This document shows positions 40,101 to 52,100 of a stretch of DNA of 64,000 nt, one piece after another. The position numbers and the translations under genes were made by a program. This stretch comes from Apostichopus japonicus (Eukaryota; Echinodermata; Holothuroidea; Aspidochirotida; Stichopodidae): NCBI RefSeq assembly GCF_037975245.1, contig NC_092568.1, positions 26,718,501 through 26,782,500 of the forward strand. Reading direction: 5' to 3'. How positions within the stretch are numbered: position 1 is the first letter of the stretch; each line of letters begins with the position of its first letter. Below the pieces are notes generated by a model that made no database searches, had not been told where the DNA came from, and saw only the letters and a list, made by a program, of their open reading frames with translations.

Positions 40101-40157
40101 TTTAGGTTTCAAAACGCCTGGTTTTATGGTTAACTTTTCAAGGTCAGCATCATCCAT
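22133..40157 (-). CDS. Large TPR protein with cadherin-like, U-box/TRAF-type zinc and RG-rich regions (unrecognised gene), 19 coding exons
   Basis: Exons are 40157-39996, 39240-39036, 38095-37926, 37496-37199, 35042-34957, 34638-34522, 33568-33454, 33066-32891, 32336-32097, 31403-31195, 30473-30333, 30081-29947, 29301-29073, 28367-28163, 26080-25895, 25312-25103, 24172-24015, 23473-23257 and 22272-22133. They total 3399 nt, 1132 residues plus TAA, with all phases consistent. An in-frame TGA (40181-40179) lies eight codons before the ATG. There is no signal peptide, so it is probably cytosolic. Residues 1-90 and about 95-180 are two cadherin-like beta-sandwich repeats (Pfam PF12733 type). Residues 180-278 hold a U-box/RING-like part starting RFECPVSLAPC. 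Then comes C-x6-C-x11-H-x3-C, a TRAF-type zinc-finger pattern (CSERIKYSLLGSHIQQC), and a second Cys/His cluster (SCKECSCKFVKGEEDWHKD) at about 308-346. Residues 347-830 are helical TPR repeats, clearest at NLTYNLHTGRVLLLQGKLAE. Residues 850-945 are an RG/TRG-rich basic linker. Residues 965-1132 form a compact domain (VYAKYPFKEESTFDDAYLHG). An E3-ligase-like scaffold is a guess from the domain order, not shown. Confidence 0.9.
22849..23190 (-). mobile_element. Non-LTR retrotransposon fragment (C-terminal end of ORF2)
   Basis: An open frame of about 105 codons reads LTWKALHGQTPQYLCDLI, PYEPTRSLRS and LGPRLWNSMPHELR. This is the familiar C-terminal tail of LINE reverse-transcriptase proteins of the CR1/L2/Rex type. 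It is truncated at its 5' side and sits between exons 18 and 19 of the TPR gene, in the same orientation. Confidence 0.85.
24215..24590 (-). repeat. Dispersed repeat, copy B (inverted relative to copy A)
   Basis: It is the reverse complement of 20395-20770, with shared blocks CATCTCAGGTCCAGCTAAAG and AGTGTTAGACACCACCAT. It lies in the intron between TPR-gene exons 16 and 17. Confidence 0.75.
26964..27225. repeat. 41-42 bp units resembling the exon 14 donor region of the TPR gene
   Basis: At least five units start with CTTACT-like blocks (26964, 27006, 27047 and others). On the minus strand they read GGAGATATCCCA..ACAGCTGACAAGTAAG, matching the end of exon 14 (GGTGATATTCCAGGACAGCT) plus its donor GTAAGT. 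The array continues at 28010-28200 after about 780 bp of other sequence. A C-rich CCCCTCCCCCCAAT triple lies inside at about 27068-27118. Confidence 0.8.
27430..27860. repeat. Tandem duplication, about 216 bp unit
   Basis: AACGGCAGTTTGTACACGAT at 27451 recurs at 27667, and GTTATGTAACCGATATCAAA recurs 3' of each copy. The duplication splits the exon-14-like array. Confidence 0.8.
28010..28200. repeat. Exon 14 donor-like units next to the true exon
   Basis: On the minus strand, downstream of the real donor (28162-28161), a close copy at about 28080-28042 reads GGAGATGTTCCAGGACAGCT and then CAAGTAAGTT. Two weaker units lie around it. The real exon end is the rightmost member of the array. Confidence 0.85.
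30792..30818. repeat. (CCCA)n microsatellite
   Basis: Six to seven CCCA units in the intron between TPR-gene exons 10 and 11. Confidence 0.85.
31443..31800. repeat. Tandem duplication, about 187 bp unit
   Basis: GAGAAATCAAAATACGGAAT at 31445 recurs at 31632. The two copies agree over most of their length, with a few substitutions (GAAGAGG versus GAAAAGG). It lies in the intron between TPR-gene exons 9 and 10. Confidence 0.9.
36739..37082. mobile_element. Non-autonomous element with CAGTGGCGGAGCG end
   Basis: The left end CAGTGGCGGAGCG is followed by a G-rich hairpin (CAGGGGGGCGGATGCCCCC). The right part carries the core TACGCTACGCGCCAAC then GGTGGCGCTCCGCTTA shared with three other places in the window (51270, 54851, 56069). 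No clear target duplication was found, so the ends are approximate. It lies in the intron between TPR-gene exons 4 and 5. Confidence 0.6.
38553..38942. mobile_element. hAT-like MITE with 8-bp target duplication TTCCTCGC
   Basis: The left end is TAGTGGCGTTGCCAAGGGG and the right end GTCTGGCGATGCCACTG, which are imperfect inverted repeats. TTCCTCGC is present at 38545-38552 and again at 38943-38950. The element is 390 bp, has no coding capacity and contains AGCACCAAATTGCATCTTTA, also seen in the element near 48,950. It lies in the intron between TPR-gene exons 2 and 3. Confidence 0.9.
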
Positions 40158-40510
40158 ATCTGTTGCAGCTTTCGCGTATCACTACCAATGTAGGTGCAGA
40201 ATAACCTCACTGTTAGTGTTATGGGAGTATAACGTACCCGGGCCTGACATATATCACACTTTTGAATTACACGGGAAGTCTGACAATAAATGTTACTTTT
40301 GGTTCAACTCTATAGTCAGTAGTATTGAAATGCAATGCTGGGAGTGTACAAGGGACTTTGCCTTTAGTGAACTAGAACAAGCGAATTTGTTGTAGAATGT
40401 AAATTTACATTGTTAACATAAAGCAACGATTCGGAGTGTAGGCCTTATTTTTTAGTTTCTCATGTTTATTAAAAAGTGATATTGGTCACCAGGCCGGGAG
40501 CACATGTTAT

Positions 40511-40540
40511 GACCATAGAAATTTTCATTTCTATGGTCAT
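40511..40540. repeat. Short hairpin
   Basis: GACCATAGAAAT, a few bases, then ATTTCTATGGTC: a 12-bp perfect stem. It lies upstream of both the TPR gene and the transporter gene. No function is evident. Confidence 0.7.
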
Positions 40541-40693
40541 GATCGATCCTAGTCTGTGCCTTCAGTACTGATGGATGTAGAATAAAGAGAGACGCTTCAC
40601 CATGGCAACCGCTTCAATTTGATATTATGGCGCGCCTTTTGTGCCATCTTTATTTACGTGAAATTCATTCGATGAAGGCTATTTTCGCATAGT

Positions 40694-40760
40694 TGTAGCC
40701 TTAATCCAGGTTCGAATCCCGGTGGAGGCTGGAAGTTTATTCACTGTTCTGGATTTTCCA
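40694..40760 (+). repeat. tRNA-like SINE fragment
   Basis: GGTTCGAATCCCGGTGGAGG with its downstream CTGGAAG..TTCACTGTTC is the 3' part of the tRNA-like unit found complete, in the opposite orientation, at 41021-41092. Confidence 0.65.
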
Positions 40761-40904
40761 ACTCATTACGATTTCAATTATATATATTCATTTGCCTTTG
40801 TCGTTTACCTCCATTTCATAAACAAAAGTCTGCTCAATGTTTGTCTTTCGAGATCCGGCTTTAGGAATCACAAATGACTTCGAGTTGGTTAGAATCATAT
40901 TTGA

Positions 40905-41220
40905 TCACTAGAGTATAAGGCAAATATATCACCATAACAGAACTAGTATTGTTGGATACAGGTGACAAACGCCTACAGTGGAATTACGACCTTCCTTACC
41001 GGAACAGTGAAAAAACTTCCAGCCTCCACCGGGATTCGAACCCGGGCCTCCCGCTTTATATGCGGACACACTAACCACTAGGCTATGGACGCTGATTGTA
41101 TGTCCAGAGGTTCGAAACCGGTAAGGAAGGTCGTAATTCCACTGTAGGTGCCTGTCACCTGTACCCGTCGAACAATACTTGTTCTGTTTTGGTGACTTTT
41201 TTGCCTTACTATATATGTGT
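40905..41220. repeat. Foldback element with a tRNA-like core
   Basis: Inverted arms of about 100 bp (left 40905-41003, right 41118-41220) include GGAATTACGACCTTCCTTAC and its reverse complement. They enclose a tRNA-like sequence on the minus strand. The arms are highly similar, so transcripts could fold into a long stem. It lies between the divergent TPR and transporter genes. Confidence 0.85.
41021..41092 (-). repeat. tRNA-like sequence (SINE head, not a confident tRNA gene)
   Basis: Read on the minus strand it starts GCGTCCATAGCCTAGTGGTT and ends GGGTTCGAATCCCGG then TGGAGGC. The acceptor stem pairs 6 of 7, the anticodon stem and T-arm pair well, and the loop ATATAAA would give anticodon ATA. 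The D-arm is poor. A second partial copy at 40694 and its position inside a foldback favour a SINE head over a true tRNA. Confidence 0.55.
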
Positions 41221-41234
41221 GTGTGTGTGTGTGT

Positions 41235-43156
41235 ATTTATACCCGAGTGGATAGTGATAGACTACTATACTAGATAGTGCTGGACTACTAGTGAATACTG
41301 CGTAGATAGAAGAAAATGATGATTTGTAATCAGCCAGAATTAGATTTGAAATGGTCTCAAATTTAACCTTCTAGAAGTTATCCTATATATACGTTTTGGC
41401 ACCACTTGGCGCTTACTTATTTATTTATTTTGCGTAAACTGTTACACTGTCGTTTCTATACCGTACCATGATTTGGCTCCCTCTCTTATATTCATATACA
41501 CATGGAAGAAAATAAGAAACATTTTGAGGAAATTGCGAAGTTGCTAAGGGAGATGTTTCATCGGCAGTTCCGTATGTATCATCAGGAGTAAGATTGACAG
41601 GTGCATATATAAGCAATCGCTGTCTTTTACAGGCAAGATTATGTCAGCTATCGTAACATTCAAGCAAAATAAACCAAGGGCAAGCATACCATACTTGTCT
41701 CCAAATATGTTCATTAGTTAGTCCAAGGGCAGAGGCAGTGAAGCAGCGGCTGTGAGATTAATAGCTGGTGTGGCCATATTATGTGCAAATAGAAAGCACT
41801 GTTTGAAAGTGGTTTTCATTGAAGTTACTGTTACTACGTTGAAAGACTTTATATCCAACACCTAAATAGATACAAAGTGTGTTAGTTATCTTATGACATC
41901 GGCAACCAAGCACGACACCAGAAAGAAAAGCTGGCTGTAAAGTTGTACACGAACACAAGCAACAGAAGTAACAACAACATCGAAGGACATATATCAATGA
42001 AGCCAGAACACCTCCAGGAATCGCTAAAAGTCGGTCATCGAATTTGCTTTGAAGTACACGTACTATAATGGTTCTGTTTAATGAAATTAAAAGTTCAAAA
42101 TGTATTGGTCAAACTAAGTAGCAAAGTAAAAGAGATTGCCACGCCTGCACACGCTCAAACTTCGAGGTTTTATACTGCGCACTCTCAAACTTTTACAGGG
42201 ATGGGCCGAATCTCCAAAATAACTCTTTTCACATTTTTTGTCAACTTTTAATACGCTTATATTGTTGGTCAACAAAGATGTCATTTAACGCCTATAACCT
42301 TTAACTCCATGATGCTATAGTTACTCCTCTATAAAATCATCAATTCGCCTCTGGCCCTTCCATAAAGGTTACCATAATGCTCCTATACTTTAATTATTCG
42401 GGAATATCGATGAATGGCTTGGGTGAATTTTAGTAATAAATAGCGTTTCCATGTAATTAATAGCTCCTACAACATTATATAGCTATCCTTTCTTTTGCTC
42501 CACATTACGACAAGGTCAACGCAAATCATATATAATTATACGGAAAGACAATAACAATGTCACAGTCTTCAAACAATTTTGAAGATTGTTTGCTCTAACC
42601 TAATTGTGTGTGTTTTTTCTCATATATGGTCAATCTTATATTCGTTTGATTTAAAAAAAATCAATATTATGATATTTAGTGTGGCTTTACAATTCAGTAA
42701 GTTCCCGAATGTCCATGCAGCTGAATTAAAAAAGTCTTGCCTTAATACCGTAATAACTCTTTGAAATCGTGATGATTGCATGCACTCGTGCTCCTAGAAT
42801 GCAAAGTTCCATTTCCAAAACGGATGAAAATATAGTTACAGCAGAGTAATCTGATAAGCCGTTTTGATTTTTGTTTTTGCTTTGTTTCTTAATCAATCGA
42901 CGCGGTCCGGTTTGATCTGGTTTGAAGATAAACCAAAGTACAATCGAAACGTCAGACATACATTTGTGCATTTGTAGATAATAGATATGTCTCATTAATT
43001 GCTCCACTGCACTCAATTCGTTACGTTGTGTGTTGTGATATCAAGTATTAGTACTACATAGGTCCGTCCTTCATAATACATATTCGTACATAATTTAAAA
43101 CAACGTCCAAACGAAGAGTAGGCTATAATTGATCTCAGGTTCTGTTGCTTGTTACA
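41235..43156. other. Non-coding stretch upstream of the transporter gene
   Basis: Nothing recognisable apart from a short (GT)n at about 41213-41234. It must contain the promoter and any untranslated 5' exon of the transporter gene. A plausible acceptor (TTGTTACAG) ends at 43156, just before its first coding exon. Confidence 0.4.
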
Positions 43157-43168
43157 GGTGCTTTGATA

Positions 43169-46100
43169 ATGTTGTCAGTAAACCAGTGGAGAGCATTCAC
43201 AGCAAGATGTGTCTTTTTATTCTTTGCTGCTGGGACATATAAATCTTGCGGTGTTTTAGTGAATAATACAGTCTCTGATTTAAACACCAATTATATCATT
43301 GTTGCGTGGGCCTTTTCGTTACAAATTGGAACGTGCTATCTCATAGGTAGGTCAACTCACATATTTCACATTATACAATGCAATGGCCACCACCCATCCA
43401 CGAAACATTATTGACTTGTCTTGAGCAAGTTAATACACAAATGTAGGCAATTTGAACTGCAGAATGAATGTCTTTTTCGGATTAAAGTGAATGTTTACAT
43501 CGAATGCGGAGATTCGAACTGGGTATATGTGGTGTTAAGGTACGGTAGGGAGGGGGGGGGGGGGCGTGCGCGAGTGGATGCGTTGGTGCCGGGAATGTCG
43601 TAGAATGGGAATTTCTGCTGCGCTGTATGGTGAAGGCAAATTTCATGGTGAATGCAAAATGGTGTCCCACTCATTGGTTATATATAGCCTGGTACATTTC
43701 ATGTCAGCGCAGACGGTAACGTCTGCAAACTATACCTGTTCCAAAGAGTGATTTTCAATCTATAATATCAAATATTTCATTTTTTAGCTCAGATTTAGTT
43801 GTCGAGAATTCGTGCTATATATACTAACACAGCAGGCTAAGTATATGCATCTCACCCTGTTCCTTCGGAACCACCATACTAACATGTGATAAATTCATAG
43901 TAAATCCGTAACGAAATTGAGAGTTAACACTACTAATCTGAAATTTTTTAACTATTGCCTCAATGGGTAAAATAATTTCCACCTGTTGGGTTTCGTATAC
44001 TATTCTCCCGAAATCTCAGTTCATACTCATAGAAATCGTAGGTTGAGTATAGAATTCTGTATTATAATAATTTTACTGGAGACTGGCTTCCAAATGATAA
44101 GATAGTTAAACGAGCATGATGCGTTATGATAGCGATAGATCATTCAGCAGTCACCAAATTTCCTGCTTTTTTTTCATCCTTATTATGTTGTCATATTTAT
44201 AGTTGTTTTTTAGAAAGGATAAAGACAACACAATTGTTGCCAAACTGCTTATCTACTGCAGAAAGCCCATGTACTAGGTAAACACTGTATATGTGACATC
44301 TGGTTTCGTTGGTGCACGGTTTTCAGGATCTGTCGTATCTACAGGGAAAGGGATTCTGTGGGATTGAAATACACGTTACTATGGCTATATAGATCCACAG
44401 TCAAGACTTCCAAGACTGAAACACCCAGTTGGGCGATATTAAACCTTCCTAACCACACTATTTCAATCATAAGGTGCCTTAAGGATTGAAATTTCAATCA
44501 TAAGGTCGCCGGTTCGAGTCACTCCCAGATTAATGTATGTCGTCCAGTTACAGAGTTGTTGACAATTAACAATTCATAATCATGGACGTTAAATATGAAT
44601 GTAAGAGACCGCCTTCGGTCAGCTTGCGGCTTTGATAAACCAAAGAGGCTTCTTCGCGAGTCACTGCTTGCAGGAGGATCTAATATACATACATTTCGAA
44701 ATAAAATCCTTCAATTTTACATTGGACTTCTATAAGTATATCCCCCGATACAGTTCGCCTCAGCAGAGAACGCATATGGAGCTAACGCCTTCGCATCATT
44801 CTACCCACATGAACTTAACATCCAAGAATGGAACACCTAACCCCCCCCCCCCCCTTCTCTTTTTCTTCTCCTCCTTCCTCTATGAAGGCTTATCCTAGCC
44901 TAGCTCATCTTTCTATCCCACATTCACAGAGTTTCCTTTCTAATCCCTAAAAACCTGACATTGTTACACCCCTCAGCCCTTAATCCTCTCATTGCTCTTT
45001 CCTTTTATCTTACCCCCCCCCCTTTTTTTGTATGTTGTTGTATACATTGCTCACTTGTCTAATTCAACTGTTTGCCCGTCTATGTCGTTTAATGTTTCCG
45101 GTGGTAGTAAGCCTGCATGTGAAGAGATCCTACTAAGATCATAAAATTAGCCATTCTGATTTTTATACCATTTTGAGATAGCCAGACCAATTATGAGCAT
45201 TAACATATGAAGACAATTTTCACAATTTTGACATGATTCGATGATAATATGATGTTTAGAAAATTAGCTTGGTTCACCGGATGTCTATACTTTCGGGAAA
45301 ACATGCAGTTAAAAATAAAACGTTTTAAAAATCAGACTCAGTAACTAGTATTGTGTCTTTTCGTGTGTAATTTATTTGGCACCCATGATTTGGCTCCAAC
45401 TGCCGTGTATGATCTATGTAAAGTATACTATTCGTTAGCACGCACATAATATATATACTGGTATTGACCGATCATTTCTCTGATGTTAACGTTAATAAGT
45501 CTTTCATGTTTCTACCTGTACATGCATCGTGTTCGTATGTACAATTCAAAATTCATTCAATCCGATCGTAATTGTCTAGTCCAGGGCTCGAAATAAGCCA
45601 AGGCCAGTGAGGCCACTGGCCTCAGTGCCCTTGGAGTTGGCCTTGGTGCCCTATTCACTGGCCCTGGTAACTGGCCTTGGTGCCCTGGTCAATATGCTCA
45701 TATGCACAACAGTAAATAACCTGTCCTGAGGCCAAACTGGCCTGCCCTAAAAATTACGAAATTCGAGCCCTGGTCTAGTCTGTCTTATTTACCTTGTGAA
45801 GTGAAGAAAAAAGGAGTGTACATGAGATATTTGATTTTGTTAACATGCGTAGTGATTAATCGCTTAATTCACTTTCATATCATGGTATTTCGATAAGATT
45901 GTACTTGACTGATGTAGATCCACATATACTGCAGTAATAATGGTTTAGCTGAGATTCATTTCTTGAGATATTATATCAGGGCTGTCCTACTGACATACTT
46001 GTGGCACACCCCAGACTTGTCTTTCCCTTCAGGACCACAGTACCACGGTACTGTGACGTCATAATTATGGTATGTTCCATCAAGTTCAGAATTCACAACT

Positions 46101-49100
46101 GCTACATAAGAAACGTTGCAAAATCGCTTCATATGAAGTGTCGTAAAGACCTAACTCCGAATGCGACACTGTATAGGCCAGAGGTTCCCAACAGGCGGGC
46201 GTCGGGCCAAATCCAGCCTGCAAGAGGCCCCACGATCTGCACACAACCAAAATTTATCGGGCAGACGGGCCCTTAAGGCTTTAGCTTATATACTCAGTCC
46301 TGGCCTACTCGATGCACATCGCTCAATGTATATAGTTGTAATATAAATAATGGTTGTCCGGATACGATTAATGACGGAGAAATATTCACTGCGTTCACCA
46401 ATTTTCTGTTACAATTCCTAATTCAATCGGAAAATTCATAATTAAGCAATATGAAGGAAGAATTGAAAAGATATTCAATTAACTTTAAATTCTCTTTGGT
46501 TATGTACATATACAGCTCCGGTCGTCCACGTGCTCCTCAACGTGACAAATGGACGTATACTGACTCTCCTGGGAGGAATTCTCCTTGCCTTAGTTTATGT
46601 TCTTCAAGGAGGTATTCGATTAACATCTACATGGCAACTCTTTGGGCTGTTAATTTCATCCGGTTAGTATACATAACATATCAAAAGATATAGCTTCAAT
46701 TGTGAAACTTAATGAAGGTTATAACTCTTCCACTTGCAGTTGCTGTTAGAATACTCAAGGTTATCTGACATTGTTGCACTTGTCCATTCATTTGATACCA
46801 TGAGACAATCTAGGATTAAAGAAACAAAAGGAGTTGATATGGTCATGGGTTCGTTGAAGCCGACTCTTATACAGGGGGGTCTAGGAGACCGCTCCCACAC
46901 CATAAAATTTAGATTTGAAATGGTATACATTCTGAGGCATATGTATAGGCTATCAGTTAGGTACTCAATAAGGTATATAGCATGTACAGACAAGGGTTTG
47001 CTCATATACAACGTTCCCGTCTTTTTTGTGGGGTGTTTAAAAAAGGGGTGGATGTATACCCCACCTCCACTTGGATCCTAGTCAGCATACTATAAGCGTA
47101 AATACCCACTTATATACTAGATAGTCTAAAACAGTTTTCATAGTGAGTAATTTACCAATTATTTTTGTGAACTTTGTGTTTGGCAATAATTTGGATGATC
47201 AATGCATTCTGGGAGAGTACATACTTCCGGTAATAAGGGGCAAGGTTTTAAAGATCTGCTTTATTGGCTCCAATTATAACACGCTATATAGCTAGGAAAG
47301 TTTTGTGATTACGTAATCGACCTGCCACTATCGCAAATCGACCCAAGGCTCTACAATTAGCCTGCATAGCTTCTTAACACCATTAGGCTCTTTTTGTAAA
47401 CACTGTGTGGAACTATGTTCATGTCTACAGTGTAGTTAACCATAGAATGTTCACACATAGACCCTCATACAAGAAAAATATGTGGCAGGCGTTGCAGACT
47501 GATAAGTAAAAAGAGGTTATTTTACCACCAAGGCAGGTCGATAACGTAATCTCAAGAAACTTGTCCATGATAGCGTGCTATAGTTGGGGTCTATACAGCA
47601 GACCTTTAAGCTGTATAGGAATTAACTATTAGCTATCTTATTTGTTGTAACTTTGTTATAGGTTACGGGTGTATACTGAGAGGAGGTGTAAAACTCATTT
47701 GTTTGTTTTCTTTCTTCTGTTTTTGCATGCATGGGTTTTATCTCCTTCGTTTATCTCAAACTTCATTTTCGCAGCTAACATAATGTTGTAACTTGTAAAT
47801 TTGATTAATTAAACTTGTATCAACTTGTGAAAAACAAAAGAGATATCAATGATGGTTTAAAATCGTTCAAATATCTATCTCTCTCTCTCCACCTCTCTCG
47901 CCCCTCTATATTTTTTTCCTTAGGAATCGGACTTGGGTTGATCAACATGACCACAGTGGTGCCTTTAAAGGATTATTTCGGCAAAGAAGATTATCTCATG
48001 GCGTATTTGATGAGCACATTTTCTAACAATGTCGGTGTTGCATTACTTCCTTTACTATTGGAACACTTGATATCTATATTTGGCTATCAGATTGGGAAGT
48101 TCGCATATGGTTTTGTTACATCTGGTGCTATAATTATATCTCTGATTATACCCAGTCCTAAGCCCGCCACATTGAACGATGAATTTTCAGATACAGAAGT
48201 TAAGCCCGAAGAAAAGGAAACGTTGCCATTAATCGACGAAGATTCACAACTTCAATCGAGTTGTGACGATACGAACAAGTTTCTGGAATACGCACAACTA
48301 GTATATGAACTCTTTAAATGTCATCCGGATTTCTTCTTCTTACTTTTAACAGCTGTCTTTAACGACGTTCAGTACACAACTTGGTCGATGTTTCTAGTTC
48401 CGTATGGAGAGTTCTTTCAGTTACCCTCAGAAACAGCCGTTTTGTTATCTACTTTTGGAGGGGTGTCTGGAATTTTTGGAAGGGCTTTTGCAGTCTGTCT
48501 GATATATTTTGAGATTCATAATGTCATCATATTATTCGGTTTGCCATCTTTCCTTGTTACGATCGCTTACTTAATCAGTCTATTTTTCGGAGACTTCGTT
48601 AGTTTGGCGTTAGTTTCTTGCTTGAGTGGCTTCGGTATTAGTATGCATCTTGGCTTGTCTTACAGCATGCCACCTTTAACCGTATGCGAACATCACATGA
48701 ATACTGCTGTTGTACTGACGTTTATGGCGGGCGGGATATTTTATCAGCTGGGTGCAGTCATTGCAGGTGAGAATATACATTATGAACAATTCTTTATTTT
48801 GATCAATATATGTGACCATGCTGGCGCCCCCAGTGAAAAATATGGGGGGCGGAAGTATCATTCCGCCGCCCCCCCCCCGCTTCGCAAGTCAGAAAACCCC
48901 TTTTTCATTTCCAAATGAGAAAAAAATCTCATTTGGAGCACCAAATTGCATCTAAGTCCAGGTGAAAATGCAAAATTATTTACAAAATGGAGTGGGTGTT
49001 GAAGTGTTCTATATTGCACTAAATTGCATCTGAGGCCACCTGGAAATGCAAAAAAATTCCAAAGGGGGGGAGACACCCCCTTCCCGAGGCCGGCCATCAG

Positions 49101-52100
49101 TCTTCAGCCCCCCCCCACTCAAAAGTACCTTCCTACGCCACTGCCATATTCTACTGGATATGCCGCATTTCATAATGTAGTTGTGGCATTTGGCGTGGCC
49201 CACGGTAACTGGGAACAGAAACACGCCATTGTTTTCAAGTAAATGCTGATTGTCTACAAGTCTGTTCACAATGTGGTATCTTTATACATCGCTGATATAT
49301 GCTTCAAGAATATAATCCGACCCGAAATCTTTGCTCAAATGATAAGTTACTTCTCAGGGAATCTAAATCCAACCATTCCTGGGGTGGGGAGGGGGGGTAG
49401 ATCTTTTTCAGTTGCTGCACCGCCATTGTGGAACATGTTACCACTTGAAATTAAGACGGCTAAGAGTGTCTCCTCCGTTACAAAGAATCTTAAAACTCAC
49501 CTTAGGAGACGATCTTTTGCGCATTGAGCGCCCTTCTCTGGGAGGATACGTGCGCATGATAATTCTTTGTTGTTATTATTGTTATTATTATTATTATAAT
49601 TATTATATTGATAATTCTTTGTTGTTATTATTGTTATTATTATTATGATTATGATTATTTTCATTATTATCAATATGCACTGGTTGTAGTAACCAAAACA
49701 GGAATATGCACTGAAAATACAACCCCAACATTGGAATATGTATTGAAGGTATACATATATCCATAATAGTAAAACGAATTGAAAGTACATGATATGAATA
49801 TATACTGAAAGAATACATTATAACAGGAATGTTTACTGAAAGTATACTACACAACATGAGTGTGTACTGAAGGTATACTCCAAACAACATAGAGAGAGCC
49901 TCAGTGGTATACGTCATATCGTTATTTGTCCATATTTACACGCCAATGTCAGTCTTACATTTAATACAGTCACAAATGACTTGGTTTCAAGATTAAATCA
50001 CTGGTATTTCATTTCATTTCTTTATTCCAGTATAAATTTACAGAGAAATTTATAAATAGGATAAAAATATAACAATATACAAAGCGTCAAAATACAGGTT
50101 AAGACATATAAAAGTTTATGAGACTAAGTTAATAGTGAAAACATAGTGGTATAGTGACTAATGCGACGATATGCTTAGGACTTATTCGTTGTATTGGGCA
50201 TCCAATCTACACAGAATCACACCATCTGTTTATAAATGATAATACATAAAAGCTGTCCATGATTCCGACGGGTATATTTTAAAGATGCGGGTATACAATT
50301 AATCAGGGACAGGAACCAAACCATGACAGACAGAAGATTGAAGAACATGATAAAATCCTAGTCTACACTACATAACTTGAATAAACAGTATAAAACTGAA
50401 CAGTTTAAAAGACCTTTGTTTCAAAACTTGCAAACTATACCAACGTGTTTCATATAAGAACCTTTTATTTGATAAACTCTCTCACAGCCAGTAACGTAAC
50501 CCATATGGGCTCGGACCGTACTGAGCTGGGGTCCCGACCAAAAGGGGGCCCCGCTATACTGATGCACAGAAAAGGGGTGCTGATATGTTTTGTTGAGAAA
50601 AAGAGCCAGGCTTAGTAAATTCAAGGTCTAAAAAATTGGGATTGCACCTGCAATACTCCATACTTCGGTAATGGCAATGAACATTGAGTTCATTCATTGG
50701 CCACATATCAGTAATCAGTTGTTTCAGTACCGTTTGTTGTTTCTCACTCATACAACTTGTAAGATGTATCCAGAAGCCGAATTCCTCAATCCTCATTCCA
50801 TGGTATATAGTTACAAAGAATTTTTATAGCTATGTTGATAGTATTGTTCTGTCATTTCTCTTGAAGTATTTTAGCATTTGTCAGCTGGAAACAATGTGTA
50901 AATGCCAAATGACCATTCAAATGATCTAAACCAAGACCCCTGCATTGATTCTGCATAAATCCTTGGACCTTGGACCCATGGGCGTCAGCAGAGAGGGGCA
51001 AGGGGGCACTTGCCCCCCCCCCCCATAGAAAATCAAAAGTTGATTAAAAAGTTAAACATTTGACATTTCAATGATTTCACCCAACCAACAGTTCTCTTGT
51101 TATGTTCATTGCATACGGACCCATAATGCATTACTGAAATTATTGAAATTCAAAATCCTAAGACATGAGATCTCAAAATAACCGAGGTGTAAATGCAACT
51201 TGAGACACCCGGGAAGTGTCTTTTCCGACAATCTAGGAGTATTTATTGGCCAAAAAAAAAAAACACGTCGTACGATCCGCGCCAAATGATGGTGGCGCTC
51301 TGCTTAGATAGTATCAAGTAGTGTGTTACAACTACATGACCTACTGATTCCGCCCCTGTCCCCACCTTCTGCGGACGCCCTTGCTTGGACTTCCTGATAA
51401 AGGGCCCATTGGGCCAGGAGCCGGGTCCCCATGCTCATCGTTACGTCACAGCTCACAGCGGCGGAGCATACCCTCCCTCTGGACCCTGCAGTACCATATA
51501 ACATGTATAACCCTCATCCCTCACCCCGATAATAAAAAATATCGATTGCTCCCTTGGGTCAAGGAAGTATATTATACATATGAAGAACCAACAAACAGAG
51601 AGCCTTTGAAACAAAATGCGTTGCCGCCTGTAGGTTACACTGGTTTCTATATCATTGATCCAATCCATCAAATCGGATAAGATCGAACTAGGGAATTATC
51701 TTGATCTGTTCTGTGCAGCTCAATGTTACTGTTACCTCTGATTCCCACTGACTATTTGTCAGCCGTCATAATCGTGTTAATAACTTTGAGGTTTCGGTTT
51801 GAAATTTTTGCCATCCCGATGGATCTTTGATCAAAGAATGCTAGCAGGAATTATCATGCAATGGTTCAAAACATTTAGGAAACGCACAGACTCTCTTAAA
51901 CTGGCTACGATGTATATATGATATTGTAGGTTTTAATTTCCAGACGTTTTAATATCAAAGTCCTGCAGAGTTATATGTTATCAGCAACGCGCGTTATTTG
52001 TGGTGCTTTTGGTTATAACTTATGTATCTTTATATATAGCTTTAGTAATATTCTATATAAACACGTGGACGCTTTTAGCATTTATGTGCAGAGAGGTGTT

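Noticed and set aside
41021-41092. Functional tRNA gene with anticodon ATA
   Set aside because: The D-arm pairs poorly, a partial inverted copy lies nearby and the unit is embedded in a foldback, so a SINE head is the better reading. It is kept as a repeat.
44720-44840. Possible Penelope-like C-terminal scrap
   Set aside because: A faint resemblance (RERIW..QRLR) needs several stop codons to be ignored. Too weak to annotate.
46451-46693. Open frame starting MKEELKRYS as a first exon of the transporter
   Set aside because: That frame crosses the acceptor at 46515 in the wrong phase. The TM3-coding frame starts after the acceptor and joins the TM1-2 exon in phase.
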